From: Sphingomonadaceae bacterium
GTDB lineage: Bacteria; Pseudomonadota; Alphaproteobacteria; Sphingomonadales; Sphingomonadaceae
NCBI GenBank assembly: GCA_016000085.1
Contig: JAECRT010000009.1
Span: 25,106 to 89,105 of the forward strand
Reading direction: 5' to 3'
DNA: 64,000 bases
In this document: piece by piece, positions 20,665 through 30,357 of the stretch
Layout: the number at the start of each line of letters is the position of its first letter
Position numbering within the stretch: position 1 is the stretch's first letter
The notes under the pieces: model-generated
Told to the model about the DNA's origin: nothing
The model's input: the letters and a program-made list of their open reading frames with translations, nothing else
Databases searched by the model: none
Program-made: the position numbers and the translations under genes

Positions 20665-20814
20665 TCAGTTAAGGGTGGGTTGTTTTTCATCCGGATGCTG
20701 TGCGGCTTTGCGCGCGCAGCATTGCAGCATCAGATCGTTCAGGCGCATCTCGTCCTGCGCCCCCGACATGAATGCCAGGCAAATCCAATCCAGACACCTT
20801 GCCAGCAACAGCAT
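20665..20814 (-). CDS. Possible 49-aa small protein downstream of the RND operon
   Basis: Reverse strand GGAGAGGGAACC-ATG...TGA encodes MLLLARCLDWICLAFMSGAQDEMRLNDLMLQCCARKAAQHPDEKQPTLN; too short for the ORF track. RBS and codon choice only. Confidence 0.35.
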   Translation of the reverse strand: MLLLARCLDWICLAFMSGAQDEMRLNDLMLQCCARKAAQHPDEKQPTLN

Positions 20815-20917
20815 GGTTCCCTCTCCATATTCTTATCCCCCGAATATAACAGATTCGCGGCGGGAAAGAAGAGGGATGTATCTGGCCGCACGGATCCCGA
20901 TTGCGGACAGAATGGTC

Positions 20918-22285
20918 CTACTGATCGGCGGCAATGACCCGGTAGAGCAGAATGCGGTTGCTCACTAGCGCCAGATCCGTGGCGATCGCGGACTGGCGCG
21001 CACTATAGAGGGTGCGCTGGCTGGTCAGCGCGGTGAGGAACGTGTCGATCCCGGCGCGGTACCGCTGTTCGGCCAGATCATAGGTGCGCTGACTGGCGGC
21101 GACCAGTCGCTGCTGCGCGGCCTGTTGCGCGTCGATCGTGCCTGCGCGGGCCAGCCCGTCGGCCACTTCGCGAAAGGCGGTTTGCACCGCCTTTTCATAT
21201 TGCGCCAGGTACAGGTCGCGCTGTGCCTTGCTATAGTCGAGATTACCGCGCGCGGCGCCGCCGAAGATTGGGAGGGTGGCGGAAGGATTGACCGACCAGG
21301 CGAAGGCGTTGCCGGTAAAGAGCGAGGACAAGGCCGAACTGGCGACACCGATCGCCGACGTCAGGCTGATCTTCGGGAACATCGCCGCGCGCGCCGCGCC
21401 GATATCGGCGTTGGCGGCTTTGAGTTGATGTTCCGCCTGCAACACGTCGGGCCGCTGAAGCAAGATGTCGGATGAAAGCGCGGCAGGAACTCTGGCCACG
21501 CCTGCCATCACGCTATCGAGCGAAACAGGCAGCAGCGCCTCTTCAACCGGCGCGCCTGCCAACAGGTTGAGCGCGTTACGGTCCTGCGCCACCTGCGTCA
21601 CATTGGCGGCGACGTCGGACGCGGCCTGCTCCACGATGGTTTCGGCCTGATAGACATCGAGTTTGCCTGACAGCCCCGCCCCGTTGAGCGAACGGGTCAG
21701 CGCCAGCGTGCGTTCGGCGCTGGCCAGCGTTTGGCGCGACAGTGCCAGCAATTGCTGGTCGGCGGCCAGCGTCGCATAGGCGGTGGCCGTTTCCGCGATC
21801 AGGGAAATACGGGTCGCCCGTGTGCCTTCTTCGGTCGCGAGATAGGTTTCTAGCGCCGATTCACTCAGGTTGCGCAGGCGTCCGAACAGGTCGATCTCGA
21901 ACGCGCTAAAGCCGACATCGGCGCTATAGCTATTTTGCCGGGCGTCATTCTGGCGCACGAAGCCAGCAGCCGCGTCGCCAGTGACGGTCGGCAACTGGGC
22001 CGCGCGCTGCACCCGATACTGGGCACGGGCCGACTGCACATTGGCGAGCGCGGCGCGCAGGTCGCGATTATTGGCCAACGCGCGCTCGATGACGGTGGTC
22101 AGCCGTTGGTCGACGATAAGCTGCGTCCAGGGCAGGCCCGCCGCTACGCCGGGCTGCACGGCGGCATAGGCTTCGCCGCTGGGCAGGGTGGCGGGGACGG
22201 GCGGCAAGGGCCGTACATAGACCGGGGCCATATTGCATCCGGCGAGCGCAAGCGCCGTGGTCAGGGTCAGGAGTGCGCGGGTCAT
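20918..22285 (-). CDS. RND efflux outer-membrane factor (NodT family)
   Basis: 455 aa lipoprotein (LALAGCNMAPVYVRP), outer-membrane-efflux repeats; overlaps the RND permease end by 4 nt. Confidence 0.94.
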   Translation of the reverse strand: MTRALLTLTTALALAGCNMAPVYVRPLPPVPATLPSGEAYAAVQPGVAAGLPWTQLIVDQRLTTVIERALANNRDLRAALANVQSARAQYRVQRAAQLPTVTGDAAAGFVRQNDARQNSYSADVGFSAFEIDLFGRLRNLSESALETYLATEEGTRATRISLIAETATAYATLAADQQLLALSRQTLASAERTLALTRSLNGAGLSGKLDVYQAETIVEQAASDVAANVTQVAQDRNALNLLAGAPVEEALLPVSLDSVMAGVARVPAALSSDILLQRPDVLQAEHQLKAANADIGAARAAMFPKISLTSAIGVASSALSSLFTGNAFAWSVNPSATLPIFGGAARGNLDYSKAQRDLYLAQYEKAVQTAFREVADGLARAGTIDAQQAAQQRLVAASQRTYDLAEQRYRAGIDTFLTALTSQRTLYSARQSAIATDLALVSNRILLYRVIAADQ

Positions 22286-25200
22286 GCGGGAACTCCTGCC
22301 TGCGGCGCGGGCGGCATTGCGGTGCCATTGCCTTCTTTGTCGCTGCCAAACAGCCGGGCGATGGTGATGAAGAAGAGCGGCACATAGAAGATCGCCAAGA
22401 CCGTCGCGGTGATCATGCCGCCGACCACCGCCGTACCGATCGCGACCCGGCTCTGCGCGCCCGCGCCGGTAGCGATGGCGAGCGGAATGACACCCGCGAC
22501 GAAGGCGAGCGATGTCATCAGGATAGGGCGGAAACGCAGGCGCGCCGCCTCCAGCGCCGAAGCCATGGCGTCCTTGCCATCGCGATGCGCCAGTTCGGCA
22601 AATTCGACGATCAGGATGGCGTTCTTGGCCGCCAGCCCCATGGTCGTGAGCAGCCCGACCTGAAAATAGATGTTGTTTTCAAGACCGCGCGCCCACACCG
22701 CGATCACGGCGCCGATCAGGCCGAGCGGAATGACGAGCAGCACCGCGAGCGGGATGGACCAGCTTTCATAGAGCGCCGCGAGGCACAGAAACACGACCAG
22801 CACCGACAGGGCGTAGAGCAAGGGCGCCTGCCCCCCGGACAGTTGCTCCTGATAGGACAGGCCGCTCCATGCATAGCTGGTGCCGGCGGGAAGCTGTTTC
22901 TGCAAGGCTACGATCCGGTCCATCGCTTCACCCGAACTTGCGCCGACGCCGGCCTGCCCCTGAATTTCATAGGCCGACTGGCCATTGAAGCGCGCCAGAC
23001 TGGTCGGTCCCATCGCCCAGTGGCTGGTCGCAAAGGCGGAAAAGGGCACCATTTCGCCCGTCGAGGCCGACCGCACCATCCAGTTGTCGAGGTCGGAGGG
23101 CAGCGCGCGATAGGGGGCATCGGCCTGCATATAGACGCGCTTCACCCGGCCGCGATCGACGAAATCATTGACATAGGTGCTGCCCCAGGCGGAACTGAGC
23201 ACGGCGTCGACGCTGCTTTGGGTCAGGCCCAGCACGGCGAGTTTTTCCGAGTCGATATCGACCTTGAGCTGCGGCGTATCTTCCAGCGTGGCGGCGCGGA
23301 CCCCTGCGAGCATCGGGTCTTTCTGTGCGGCGGTGAGCAACTGATTGCGCAACGCCAGGAAGCGATCGCGCGGCAGGCCGCCGCTATTGAGCAGTTCGAA
23401 GGTGAAGCCATTGGACTGGCCAAGGCCGCGTATCGACGGCGGCGTCATCGCCAGCACCTTGGCGTCGCGGATGGCGGCCAATTGCTTGTTCGCGCGCATC
23501 GCAATGGCGCCGGCCGTGTTCGCCGTGCCCTTGCGCGCATCCCACGGGGCCAGATTGATGAAGCCCTGCGCGGTATTCTCACCCTGGCCCGCAAAGCTGA
23601 AGCCCGACATGATGAAGGCGAAGGAGACATTATCCTTTTCGTCGCTCATGAAATAATTCTGGACTTTTTCGGTCGCGGCGGCGGTGCGACTGGACTTTGC
23701 GCCAGCGGGCAGAGTGAGTTGCACCATGACCTGACCCTGATCCTCGACCGGCAGGAAACTGGACGGCAGGCGCACGAACAGCAGCGCCAGCACGGCCAGG
23801 ATGACGACATAGCCGCCCCAGAACAGCGCCCGACGGCCAACCATCTGTTCGGTGCGGCGCATATAGCCGTTGGTCAGCCGTTCGAACCAGCGATTGAACT
23901 TGCCCGCCAGCCCCTGGGTCCGGCGATCCTCATGCACGGGTTTGAGGATCGTGGCGCACAAAGCGGGGGACAGGATCAGCGCGACCAGCACCGACAGCAG
24001 CATTGAGGAGACGATAGTGATGGAGAATTGGCGATAGATGACGCCGGTCGATCCACCGAAAAAGGCCATCGGCAGCAACACGGCGGACAGGACGAGGGCG
24101 ATGCCGACCAGCGCGCTGCCGATTTCTTCCATCGACTTGATCGTCGCGTCGCGCGGGGAAAGCCCTTCTTCCTCCATCAGGCGCTCGACATTTTCGACCA
24201 CGACAATGGCGTCATCGACCAGCAGGCCGATCGACAGGACCATGCCGAACAGGGTGAGCGTATTGATCGAGTAGCCAAACAGCGCCAGCACGCCGAACGT
24301 GCCCAACAGCACCACCGGCACTGCGATCGCCGGGATCAGCGTTGCGCGCCAGCTTTGCAGGAAGACGAACATCACCACGACGACCAGCAGCACCGCTTCG
24401 ATCAGGGTCTGAATGACTTCATCGACCGACAATTTGATGAAAGGCGTGGTGTCGCGCGGGAAATTGACCTTGTAGCCATGGGGCAGATTGGCGGAGAGTT
24501 CCGCCACCTTCGCCTTGACCATTTCGGCGGTCTTAAGCGCATCGGCGCCCGGCGCAAGTTGCAGCGCCATGCCCGACGCGGGATGACCGTTCAGCCGCGC
24601 CGAGGTGGTATAGCTTTCATTGCCCAGTTCAACCCGCGCCACGTCGGACAGATGGATCACCGATCCGTCGCTCTGCGTCTTGACGATGATGGCACGGAAC
24701 TGGTCGGGCGTCTGGAGTCGGGCGCGCGAGGTGACGGTGGCGTTGATCTGCTGGCCGGCGGGCGCGGGATCGGCGCCGATCTGTCCGGCCGACACTTCGA
24801 CATTCTGGGCGGCAATGGCGCTCTGGACGTCGGATGGCATCAGTTTGACGGCGGCGAGCTTGTAGGGGTCGAGCCAGACGCGCATCGCATATTGCGACCC
24901 GAAAATCTGGGTTGCGCCGATGCCGTTGATGCGGGCGATCGGGTCTTGAAAATTATTGACCAGATAGTCCGCGATGTCCGACTGCGACGCGGTGTCGCTA
25001 TTGTCATAGAGGCCCACGACCATCAGGAAGTCGTTTTGGGACTTGGTGACGGTCAGCCCCTGTTGCTGCACCGGGTTGGGCAGGCGGCTGAGCGCCTGCT
25101 GCACCTTGTTCTGAACCTGCACCTGCGCGGTGTCGGGATCAGTGCCCTTCTGGAAGGTGACGGTGATCCGCGACTGGCCGGTCGCCGACGACGAGGAAGA

Positions 25201-25437
25201 GAAATACATCAGGCCGTCGATGCCGGTCAGCTGTTGTTCGATGACCTGGGTGACGCTGGTTTCGACGGTTTCGGCTGACGCGCCGGGATAGTTGGCGCTG
25301 ATCCCTACGGACGGAGGCGCAATGTCGGGATATTGGGCGATGGGGAGCGATAACATCGACCCCAGTCCTGCCAGCATGATGCCGATGGCGATGACCCAGG
25401 CGAAGATCGGCCGTTCGATGAAATAGCGGCTCAACAC
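22282..25437 (-). CDS. RND multidrug efflux permease (HAE1 family)
   Basis: 1051 aa; MLSRYFIERPIFAWVIAIGIMLAGLGSMLSLPIAQYPDIAPPSVGISANYPGASAETVETSVTQVIEQQLTGIDGLMYFSSSSSATG. Confidence 0.97.
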   Translation of the reverse strand: MLSRYFIERPIFAWVIAIGIMLAGLGSMLSLPIAQYPDIAPPSVGISANYPGASAETVETSVTQVIEQQLTGIDGLMYFSSSSSATGQSRITVTFQKGTDPDTAQVQVQNKVQQALSRLPNPVQQQGLTVTKSQNDFLMVVGLYDNSDTASQSDIADYLVNNFQDPIARINGIGATQIFGSQYAMRVWLDPYKLAAVKLMPSDVQSAIAAQNVEVSAGQIGADPAPAGQQINATVTSRARLQTPDQFRAIIVKTQSDGSVIHLSDVARVELGNESYTTSARLNGHPASGMALQLAPGADALKTAEMVKAKVAELSANLPHGYKVNFPRDTTPFIKLSVDEVIQTLIEAVLLVVVVMFVFLQSWRATLIPAIAVPVVLLGTFGVLALFGYSINTLTLFGMVLSIGLLVDDAIVVVENVERLMEEEGLSPRDATIKSMEEIGSALVGIALVLSAVLLPMAFFGGSTGVIYRQFSITIVSSMLLSVLVALILSPALCATILKPVHEDRRTQGLAGKFNRWFERLTNGYMRRTEQMVGRRALFWGGYVVILAVLALLFVRLPSSFLPVEDQGQVMVQLTLPAGAKSSRTAAATEKVQNYFMSDEKDNVSFAFIMSGFSFAGQGENTAQGFINLAPWDARKGTANTAGAIAMRANKQLAAIRDAKVLAMTPPSIRGLGQSNGFTFELLNSGGLPRDRFLALRNQLLTAAQKDPMLAGVRAATLEDTPQLKVDIDSEKLAVLGLTQSSVDAVLSSAWGSTYVNDFVDRGRVKRVYMQADAPYRALPSDLDNWMVRSASTGEMVPFSAFATSHWAMGPTSLARFNGQSAYEIQGQAGVGASSGEAMDRIVALQKQLPAGTSYAWSGLSYQEQLSGGQAPLLYALSVLVVFLCLAALYESWSIPLAVLLVIPLGLIGAVIAVWARGLENNIYFQVGLLTTMGLAAKNAILIVEFAELAHRDGKDAMASALEAARLRFRPILMTSLAFVAGVIPLAIATGAGAQSRVAIGTAVVGGMITATVLAIFYVPLFFITIARLFGSDKEGNGTAMPPAPQAGVPA

Positions 25438-25447
25438 GGCCCGGCTC

Positions 25448-26566
25448 CTACTTCGCGGCCGAAATGGCGACGGGCTTCACGACATCGTCGGGCAGCACCT
25501 TGTCCGTGCCTTCGACGATCAGTCGGTCGCCGACCTTGAGGCCCGCAGTAATCAGCCATTTGTCGCCGATCGCCTGACCCGCCGTGACGACGCGGCGCTC
25601 AACCTTGTTCGCCTTGTTCACGACCAGCGCGGTCGCATTGCCCTTGGGATCGCGACTAATCCCCTGTTGTGGTACCAATATGGCGCCCGGAACGATGGAT
25701 TGCGGCGCAACGACGCGCACGAACATGCCGGGCATCAACAGGCCGTCGGGATTGGGGAAGCGGGCACGCAGCGTCACCGTGCCGCTGTTGACGTCGACGA
25801 TCGGTTCGGCGAATTCGATCCGCCCCTCCTGCGGATAGTCGCTGCCATCATCCAGTTTCAGCTTGATGGTGGCGCTGGCGGGCAGGGTCGTGCCTGCCGC
25901 CAGTGAACGGCGCAGCGCGAGCAGTTGTGCGCTGGATTGGGTCACATCGACATAAATCGGGTCGAGTTGCTGGATGGTGGTCAGTGGATCGGTCTGGCTG
26001 GCGGTCACCAGCGCGCCTGGCGTAAACAGCGACCGACCGATGCGCCCGCTGATGGGCGCGCGGACCAGCGTGAATTCCAGATTGACGTTCATCGTCTGAA
26101 GGGTGGCGCGCGCCTGTTGCACGGAGGCAGCCGCTTGCCGCGCGGTGGCGGTCACATCGTCGCGGTCCTGCGCGCTGATCGCTTCGCTGTCGGCCAGCGT
26201 GCCATAGCGGCGCGCCTTCGCCTGCGCGGCCATCTGTGTCGCTTGGGCGCTGGCGAGCGTAGCGAGCGCTTCGTCCCGTGATGCGCGATAGAGGCGCTGG
26301 TCGATCTGGTAGAGGGGCTGTCCTGCGCTGACCATCGCGCCTTCGGTGAACAGACGCTTTTGAATGACGCCGGCCACCTGGGGCCGTACTTCGGACATCA
26401 TCGTGGAAACGGTACGCCCCGGCAACTCGCTCGCTACCGTCACATTCTGAGCGGTCAGCGTCACTACGCCCACTTCCACCGGCCCCTTTTGCGGCGGCTG
26501 CGGCTGGCCACAGGCGGCCATCAGGATGCAGAGCGCCAGCGGCGTGGTGCGAAGGCTACGAAACAT
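25448..26566 (-). CDS. RND efflux periplasmic adaptor subunit
   Basis: MFRSLRTTPLALCILMAACGQPQPPQ lipoprotein; PGRTVSTMMSEVRPQVAGVIQKRLFTEGAMVSAGQPLYQID. ATG 26566 preferred over 26698. Confidence 0.94.
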   Translation of the reverse strand: MFRSLRTTPLALCILMAACGQPQPPQKGPVEVGVVTLTAQNVTVASELPGRTVSTMMSEVRPQVAGVIQKRLFTEGAMVSAGQPLYQIDQRLYRASRDEALATLASAQATQMAAQAKARRYGTLADSEAISAQDRDDVTATARQAAASVQQARATLQTMNVNLEFTLVRAPISGRIGRSLFTPGALVTASQTDPLTTIQQLDPIYVDVTQSSAQLLALRRSLAAGTTLPASATIKLKLDDGSDYPQEGRIEFAEPIVDVNSGTVTLRARFPNPDGLLMPGMFVRVVAPQSIVPGAILVPQQGISRDPKGNATALVVNKANKVERRVVTAGQAIGDKWLITAGLKVGDRLIVEGTDKVLPDDVVKPVAISAAK

Positions 26567-26838
26567 GGTCAGGCGCGTTTCCTTGTTAACCAGGCGGAGC
26601 CTCACGATACCCATCGGCGCATGGGGCCGAAACGGCCGGGCGCACGCGGGGGAGGGGGAGGGAGCGTGCGCTGACGGCGGCACTGGCCGAACCGACATAG
26701 GGCATCGCGAGAACTCCGCATGGCGTCGGCGGGGGCTGCCGACATCGCCCTCTTCGGGAATTTGTGCGTTACGTCATAGTGGAATTTATTTTCCGAACGG
26801 ATCGGACTGTTGCGGTGCAACGCGATTGCGTATCGCTT

Positions 26839-26854
26839 TGTAACGCCCTGTAAC
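26839..26854 (+). promoter_or_regulatory. Putative OmpR-type response-regulator box
   Basis: Direct repeat TGTAAC-(4)-TGTAAC with exact 10-bp period between the RND operon and the response regulator gene. Confidence 0.5.
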
Positions 26855-26899
26855 ATAGCGGTGGAAAGCGCAGACTTGTTCTTCGTTGCGCGCTAGGAA

Positions 26900-27637
26900 A
26901 TGGCTATGATCGAACTTTCCCCCTCGCGTCCCGCCACTGTGCTCGTGGTCGATGACGATGCGGATATCCGTGACCTGATCGTTGGCCAATTGCGCCAGGA
27001 AAATTATCGCCTTCTGGGCGCGGACAGCCTGACCCAGTTGCGTCAGACTCTGCGCGACGAACCCGTCGATCTGATCGTACTGGACCTCAACCTGCCCGAT
27101 GGCGATGGCCTTTCGCTGTGCCGCGAGTTGCGGAGCGAGGGATCGGACATCCAGATCATCATGGTCACGGCGCGGGGCAGCGCGATCGACCGGGTACTAG
27201 GGCTGGAACTGGGCGCGGACGATTATTTGACCAAGCCGTTCGAACCACGCGAATTGCTGGTGCGCATCCGCAACCTGTTGCGGCGGGGGCGGAGCGAACC
27301 GGCTGCGGCGCGTGCGGGCGCGGCGCGCTATGCCTGTTTCGGCCCGTGGCGGCTTGATCTGGTGCAGCGGCGGCTGGTCGCGCCGGACGAGCGGCTGGTC
27401 ATGTTGTCGTCGGCGGAATATCGGCTACTGTGCCGCTTCATCGAGGAGCCCAATGTCGTGCTGGCGCGCGAAACGCTGTTGCCTGAGAGACGCGCCACGG
27501 CGGCCTTCGATCGGTCGATCGATTTGCAGGTCAGCCGGTTGCGGCAGAAGCTGAGCGCGATCGAGGGTGGGGGCGAATTGATCCTGACCGTGCGTGGGGA
27601 AGGCTATGTGCTGGCCAGCGGCGTGGATTATTCATGA
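26900..27637 (+). CDS. OmpR family response regulator
   Basis: Receiver domain VLVVDDDADIRDLI...DLIVLDLNLPDGDGL...TKPF; C-terminal winged helix. Confidence 0.94.
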   Translation: MAMIELSPSRPATVLVVDDDADIRDLIVGQLRQENYRLLGADSLTQLRQTLRDEPVDLIVLDLNLPDGDGLSLCRELRSEGSDIQIIMVTARGSAIDRVLGLELGADDYLTKPFEPRELLVRIRNLLRRGRSEPAAARAGAARYACFGPWRLDLVQRRLVAPDERLVMLSSAEYRLLCRFIEEPNVVLARETLLPERRATAAFDRSIDLQVSRLRQKLSAIEGGGELILTVRGEGYVLASGVDYS

Positions 27638-29001
27638 TCGTGCACCCGATCGCGCGGGTGCGCGCCTTTTTTGGATCGATGGCCGGGCAGATTTTCGTTA
27701 TCCTGACGCTGGGCATGTCGGTCGCCGCGATCATCGCTTTGCTGGTCGCGGAACAGACCCGCCGCCATGATTTCGAGCGGGTGAGGCGATCGCGCGTGGT
27801 GGCGAGCGCGGTCGATATTGCCGATCGTCTGCGCCGTGATCCGCGACGGATCGAAGGGATGATGGCGACCCATAGTATCATGGGCGCGTCCCCTGCGCCC
27901 GCCGGTGTCGCAATCAGCGAACCCGATGCGGAACTGGAAACGACACTTGCCGCCCGCTTCGGACCACAATCGCAACCCGAAGCAGGGCAGGTGCCGATCG
28001 GCCTGTGCTTTCCCGGCAATTTCGCAGCCAAGGATCGCGCGGCGGGCCTGATCGATGCGCCGCGTCCAGATTGTTGGGTCGTGCGTTTTACCGACAGCCA
28101 CGGCGAACGACGGGCGCTAGCGCTCAGCTTCCCGCGCCTCGCCAAGCCACCGGCGATCATCTATAATCCCTTTTACCTGCTGGTCATCATCATCGCGTCC
28201 GCGGGCCTCGCTATCCTCGTCGCTCGCTTTGTGTCGAAACCGTTGCGGCGGCTGGAACGGGCGGCGGAGGCCTTTTCCGTGTCGCTCGACCCCGAAGAAA
28301 TACCCGAACGCGGGCCGGAGGAAGTACGCGCCGCCCTGTCCACCTTCAACCTGATGCAGCGCCGCGCCCGCGCCGGTTTCGCCGAGCGCACGCAGCTGCT
28401 GGCCGCGATCAGCCATGACCTTCAGACGCCTTTGACCCGAATGCGGCTGCGGCTGGAACTGATCGACAATGTGGAGCTGCGCGGGCGGCTATTGCAAGAT
28501 CTTCAGGCGATGCAGACGCTTGTGCGCGAAGGGCTGGACCTGGCCAGCAGCACCGAGGCGCGGGAAGAATGGTCGGCGCTGGACATCGACTCGCTGCTCG
28601 CAAGCATGGCCGAAGATGCCGAGGAACTGGGCGCGCCGGTGCGTTTCACAACCGGCTGCGGCGGTACGGTGCGGGTCAAGCTCAATGCGCTCACTCGCTG
28701 CATCGCCAATCTGGTCGATAATGCGGTAAGATATGGCGGTAGCGCGGACATTGGGTGCGTGCGAGCGAACGGACGTGTGTTGATCCATGTGCGCGACCGG
28801 GGGCCGGGCATCCCGGTCGAGCAGCTTGACCAGATGTTCGAGCCGTTCACGCGCGGGCCCAGCAGTCAGCCGGGCGGGCGGCATGGAACGGGCATTGGAC
28901 TGACCATCGTCCGATCGCTGGCGATGAGTTTCGAGGCGTCGGTAAGGCTGCGTAACGCCGACGACGGCGGGCTAATCGCGACGATCGATATGAAAGCCTA
29001 G
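27634..29001 (+). CDS. Sensor histidine kinase
   Basis: TM segments, HAMP, AISHDLQTPLTRMRLRLEL H-box, HATPase (NLVDNAVRYG, DRGPGIP, GRHGTGIGLTIV); 4-nt overlap with the response regulator. Confidence 0.94.
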   Translation: MIVHPIARVRAFFGSMAGQIFVILTLGMSVAAIIALLVAEQTRRHDFERVRRSRVVASAVDIADRLRRDPRRIEGMMATHSIMGASPAPAGVAISEPDAELETTLAARFGPQSQPEAGQVPIGLCFPGNFAAKDRAAGLIDAPRPDCWVVRFTDSHGERRALALSFPRLAKPPAIIYNPFYLLVIIIASAGLAILVARFVSKPLRRLERAAEAFSVSLDPEEIPERGPEEVRAALSTFNLMQRRARAGFAERTQLLAAISHDLQTPLTRMRLRLELIDNVELRGRLLQDLQAMQTLVREGLDLASSTEAREEWSALDIDSLLASMAEDAEELGAPVRFTTGCGGTVRVKLNALTRCIANLVDNAVRYGGSADIGCVRANGRVLIHVRDRGPGIPVEQLDQMFEPFTRGPSSQPGGRHGTGIGLTIVRSLAMSFEASVRLRNADDGGLIATIDMKA

Positions 29002-29190
29002 AGCATCGTGCGCAAAGTCATGCGCAGAGGGTGATTACCGAACTTTCCAGTTTTCCGGCATTGCACAGTTGAGACGGTGAAACTGGCGTCGAGCAGGCTT
29101 ATTGCACAGTCGCTTATGTCGAGCAGCAACTAGAGCGCTCCGAATAAAACGACAAACATATGTCAAACATACGCCGAATTTCGAAAACGC

Positions 29191-29220
29191 TCTCGAATTG
29201 ATATGGCTGACCCATCTAAT
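29191..29220 (+). repeat. Kdp-flanking repeat, copy 1 (upstream of torF)
   Basis: TCTCGAATTGATATggctgaCCCATctAAT; 14-nt exact match to 38139-38152. Confidence 0.6.
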
Positions 29221-29284
29221 TGGGCGTCCTCATGATTCGTCCTGGCTACCGATTGGCGGTGGTCAAGGTGCGGATGGGGGACTT

Positions 29285-30148
29285 ATGAACAAAGCGAATT
29301 TCATACCAGTTATTGGCCTATTGGCTTTTGCGTTGCCCGCCCACGCTCAGTCGAGCGAGCAATCCGTAGAAGTCGAAACGCCCCCTGCCTTGGTTGTCAA
29401 CGGCGCGGCCACGCTCGCCTCCGACTATCGTTTCCGAGGCATATCGCAGACGAATAAGGCAATGGCTGTTCAGGGCGGACTGACCGTTTCCCATGAAAGC
29501 GGACTTTATATAGGCTCCTGGGCTTCCAACCTTTCGGGCTGGGGTACTTTCGGCGGCGCCAACATGGAACTCGATCTGATCGGCGGCTACAAGGCGCAGC
29601 TATCGGACAACACCACGATCGACGTTGGCCTGACCTGGTACATGTACCCCAGCGGCGCGGACAAGACCGACTTTGCCGAACCCTATGTCAAGCTGTCCGG
29701 CACGACTGGCGCCGCGACACTGACGGCAGGCGCTGCCTATGCACCCAAGCAGCAGGCGCTGGGCCGCTGGTACTTCACCGGCCTGGACGCGGCCGCAGGT
29801 GCCTATAGCGACCCGGGCGACAAAGAGGATAATCTTTACCTCTGGGGCGACGCAGCCATTGCCATTACCGATACGCCGATCACCGCAAAGGCTCATATCG
29901 GCCATAGCTGGGGCAATGAGGGCCTTGGTCCCAACGCCACCAGCGTCACACCGACAGGCCGTTATTGGGATTGGTCGCTGGGCGCGGACGCTACCTGGAG
30001 CAACCTGACCTTCAACATCAGCTACGTCGATACCGATATTTCGGTTCGCAAGGCGGCCTATCTCCAGCCCAGCTTCAGCAAAGGCCAAGATGGCTCCGGG
30101 TCGATCGCGGATGGCACGGTCATCATGTCGCTGACGGCGGCATTCTAG
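29285..30148 (+). CDS. TorF family putative porin
   Basis: Signal peptide MNKANFIPVIGLLAFALPAHAQ; 'NGAATLASDYRFRGISQTNKAMAVQGGLTVSHESGLYIGSWASN' typical of TorF/TIGR02001. ATG 29285 preferred. Confidence 0.9.
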   Translation: MNKANFIPVIGLLAFALPAHAQSSEQSVEVETPPALVVNGAATLASDYRFRGISQTNKAMAVQGGLTVSHESGLYIGSWASNLSGWGTFGGANMELDLIGGYKAQLSDNTTIDVGLTWYMYPSGADKTDFAEPYVKLSGTTGAATLTAGAAYAPKQQALGRWYFTGLDAAAGAYSDPGDKEDNLYLWGDAAIAITDTPITAKAHIGHSWGNEGLGPNATSVTPTGRYWDWSLGADATWSNLTFNISYVDTDISVRKAAYLQPSFSKGQDGSGSIADGTVIMSLTAAF

Positions 30149-30160
30149 GAAGGAACGACG

Positions 30161-30244
30161 ATGCAGGATCTATTGTGGATCGCAATCTTGTTCGGGCTGC
30201 TGGCAATGACGCTCGCCTATGTCCGGCTGTGCGACAATGCGTGA
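30161..30244 (+). CDS. 27-aa single-TM small ORF upstream of kdpF
   Basis: ATG 30161 (after AGGAACGACG) encodes MQDLLWIAILFGLLAMTLAYVRLCDNA; below the ORF-track cutoff. Confidence 0.6.
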   Translation: MQDLLWIAILFGLLAMTLAYVRLCDNA

Positions 30245-30253
30245 GGTGAGACG

Positions 30254-30343
30254 ATGACAATCGACCTTTGGCTCGCCGCGCTCACTGCGTTCAGTCTCCT
30301 CTGCTATCTCGTGGCGGTGCTCATCCGTCCCGAACGCTTCTAG
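30254..30343 (+). CDS. kdpF: K+-transporting ATPase subunit F
   Basis: [29 protein letters not shown], 29 aa, KdpF-like, 14 nt upstream of kdpA; below the ORF-track cutoff. Confidence 0.88.
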   Translation: MTIDLWLAALTAFSLLCYLVAVLIRPERF

Positions 30344-30357
30344 GAAGGAGCGCTTCC

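Noticed and set aside
20675-20968. Plus-strand ORFs between the CDP-alcohol transferase and the RND operon
   Set aside because: No RBS or domain; the reverse-strand 49-aa ORF is the better candidate there.
22273-24006. 577-aa plus-strand ORF, plus 24028-25278
   Set aside because: Antisense to the RND permease; repetitive RQ/DH-rich shadow composition, no domain.
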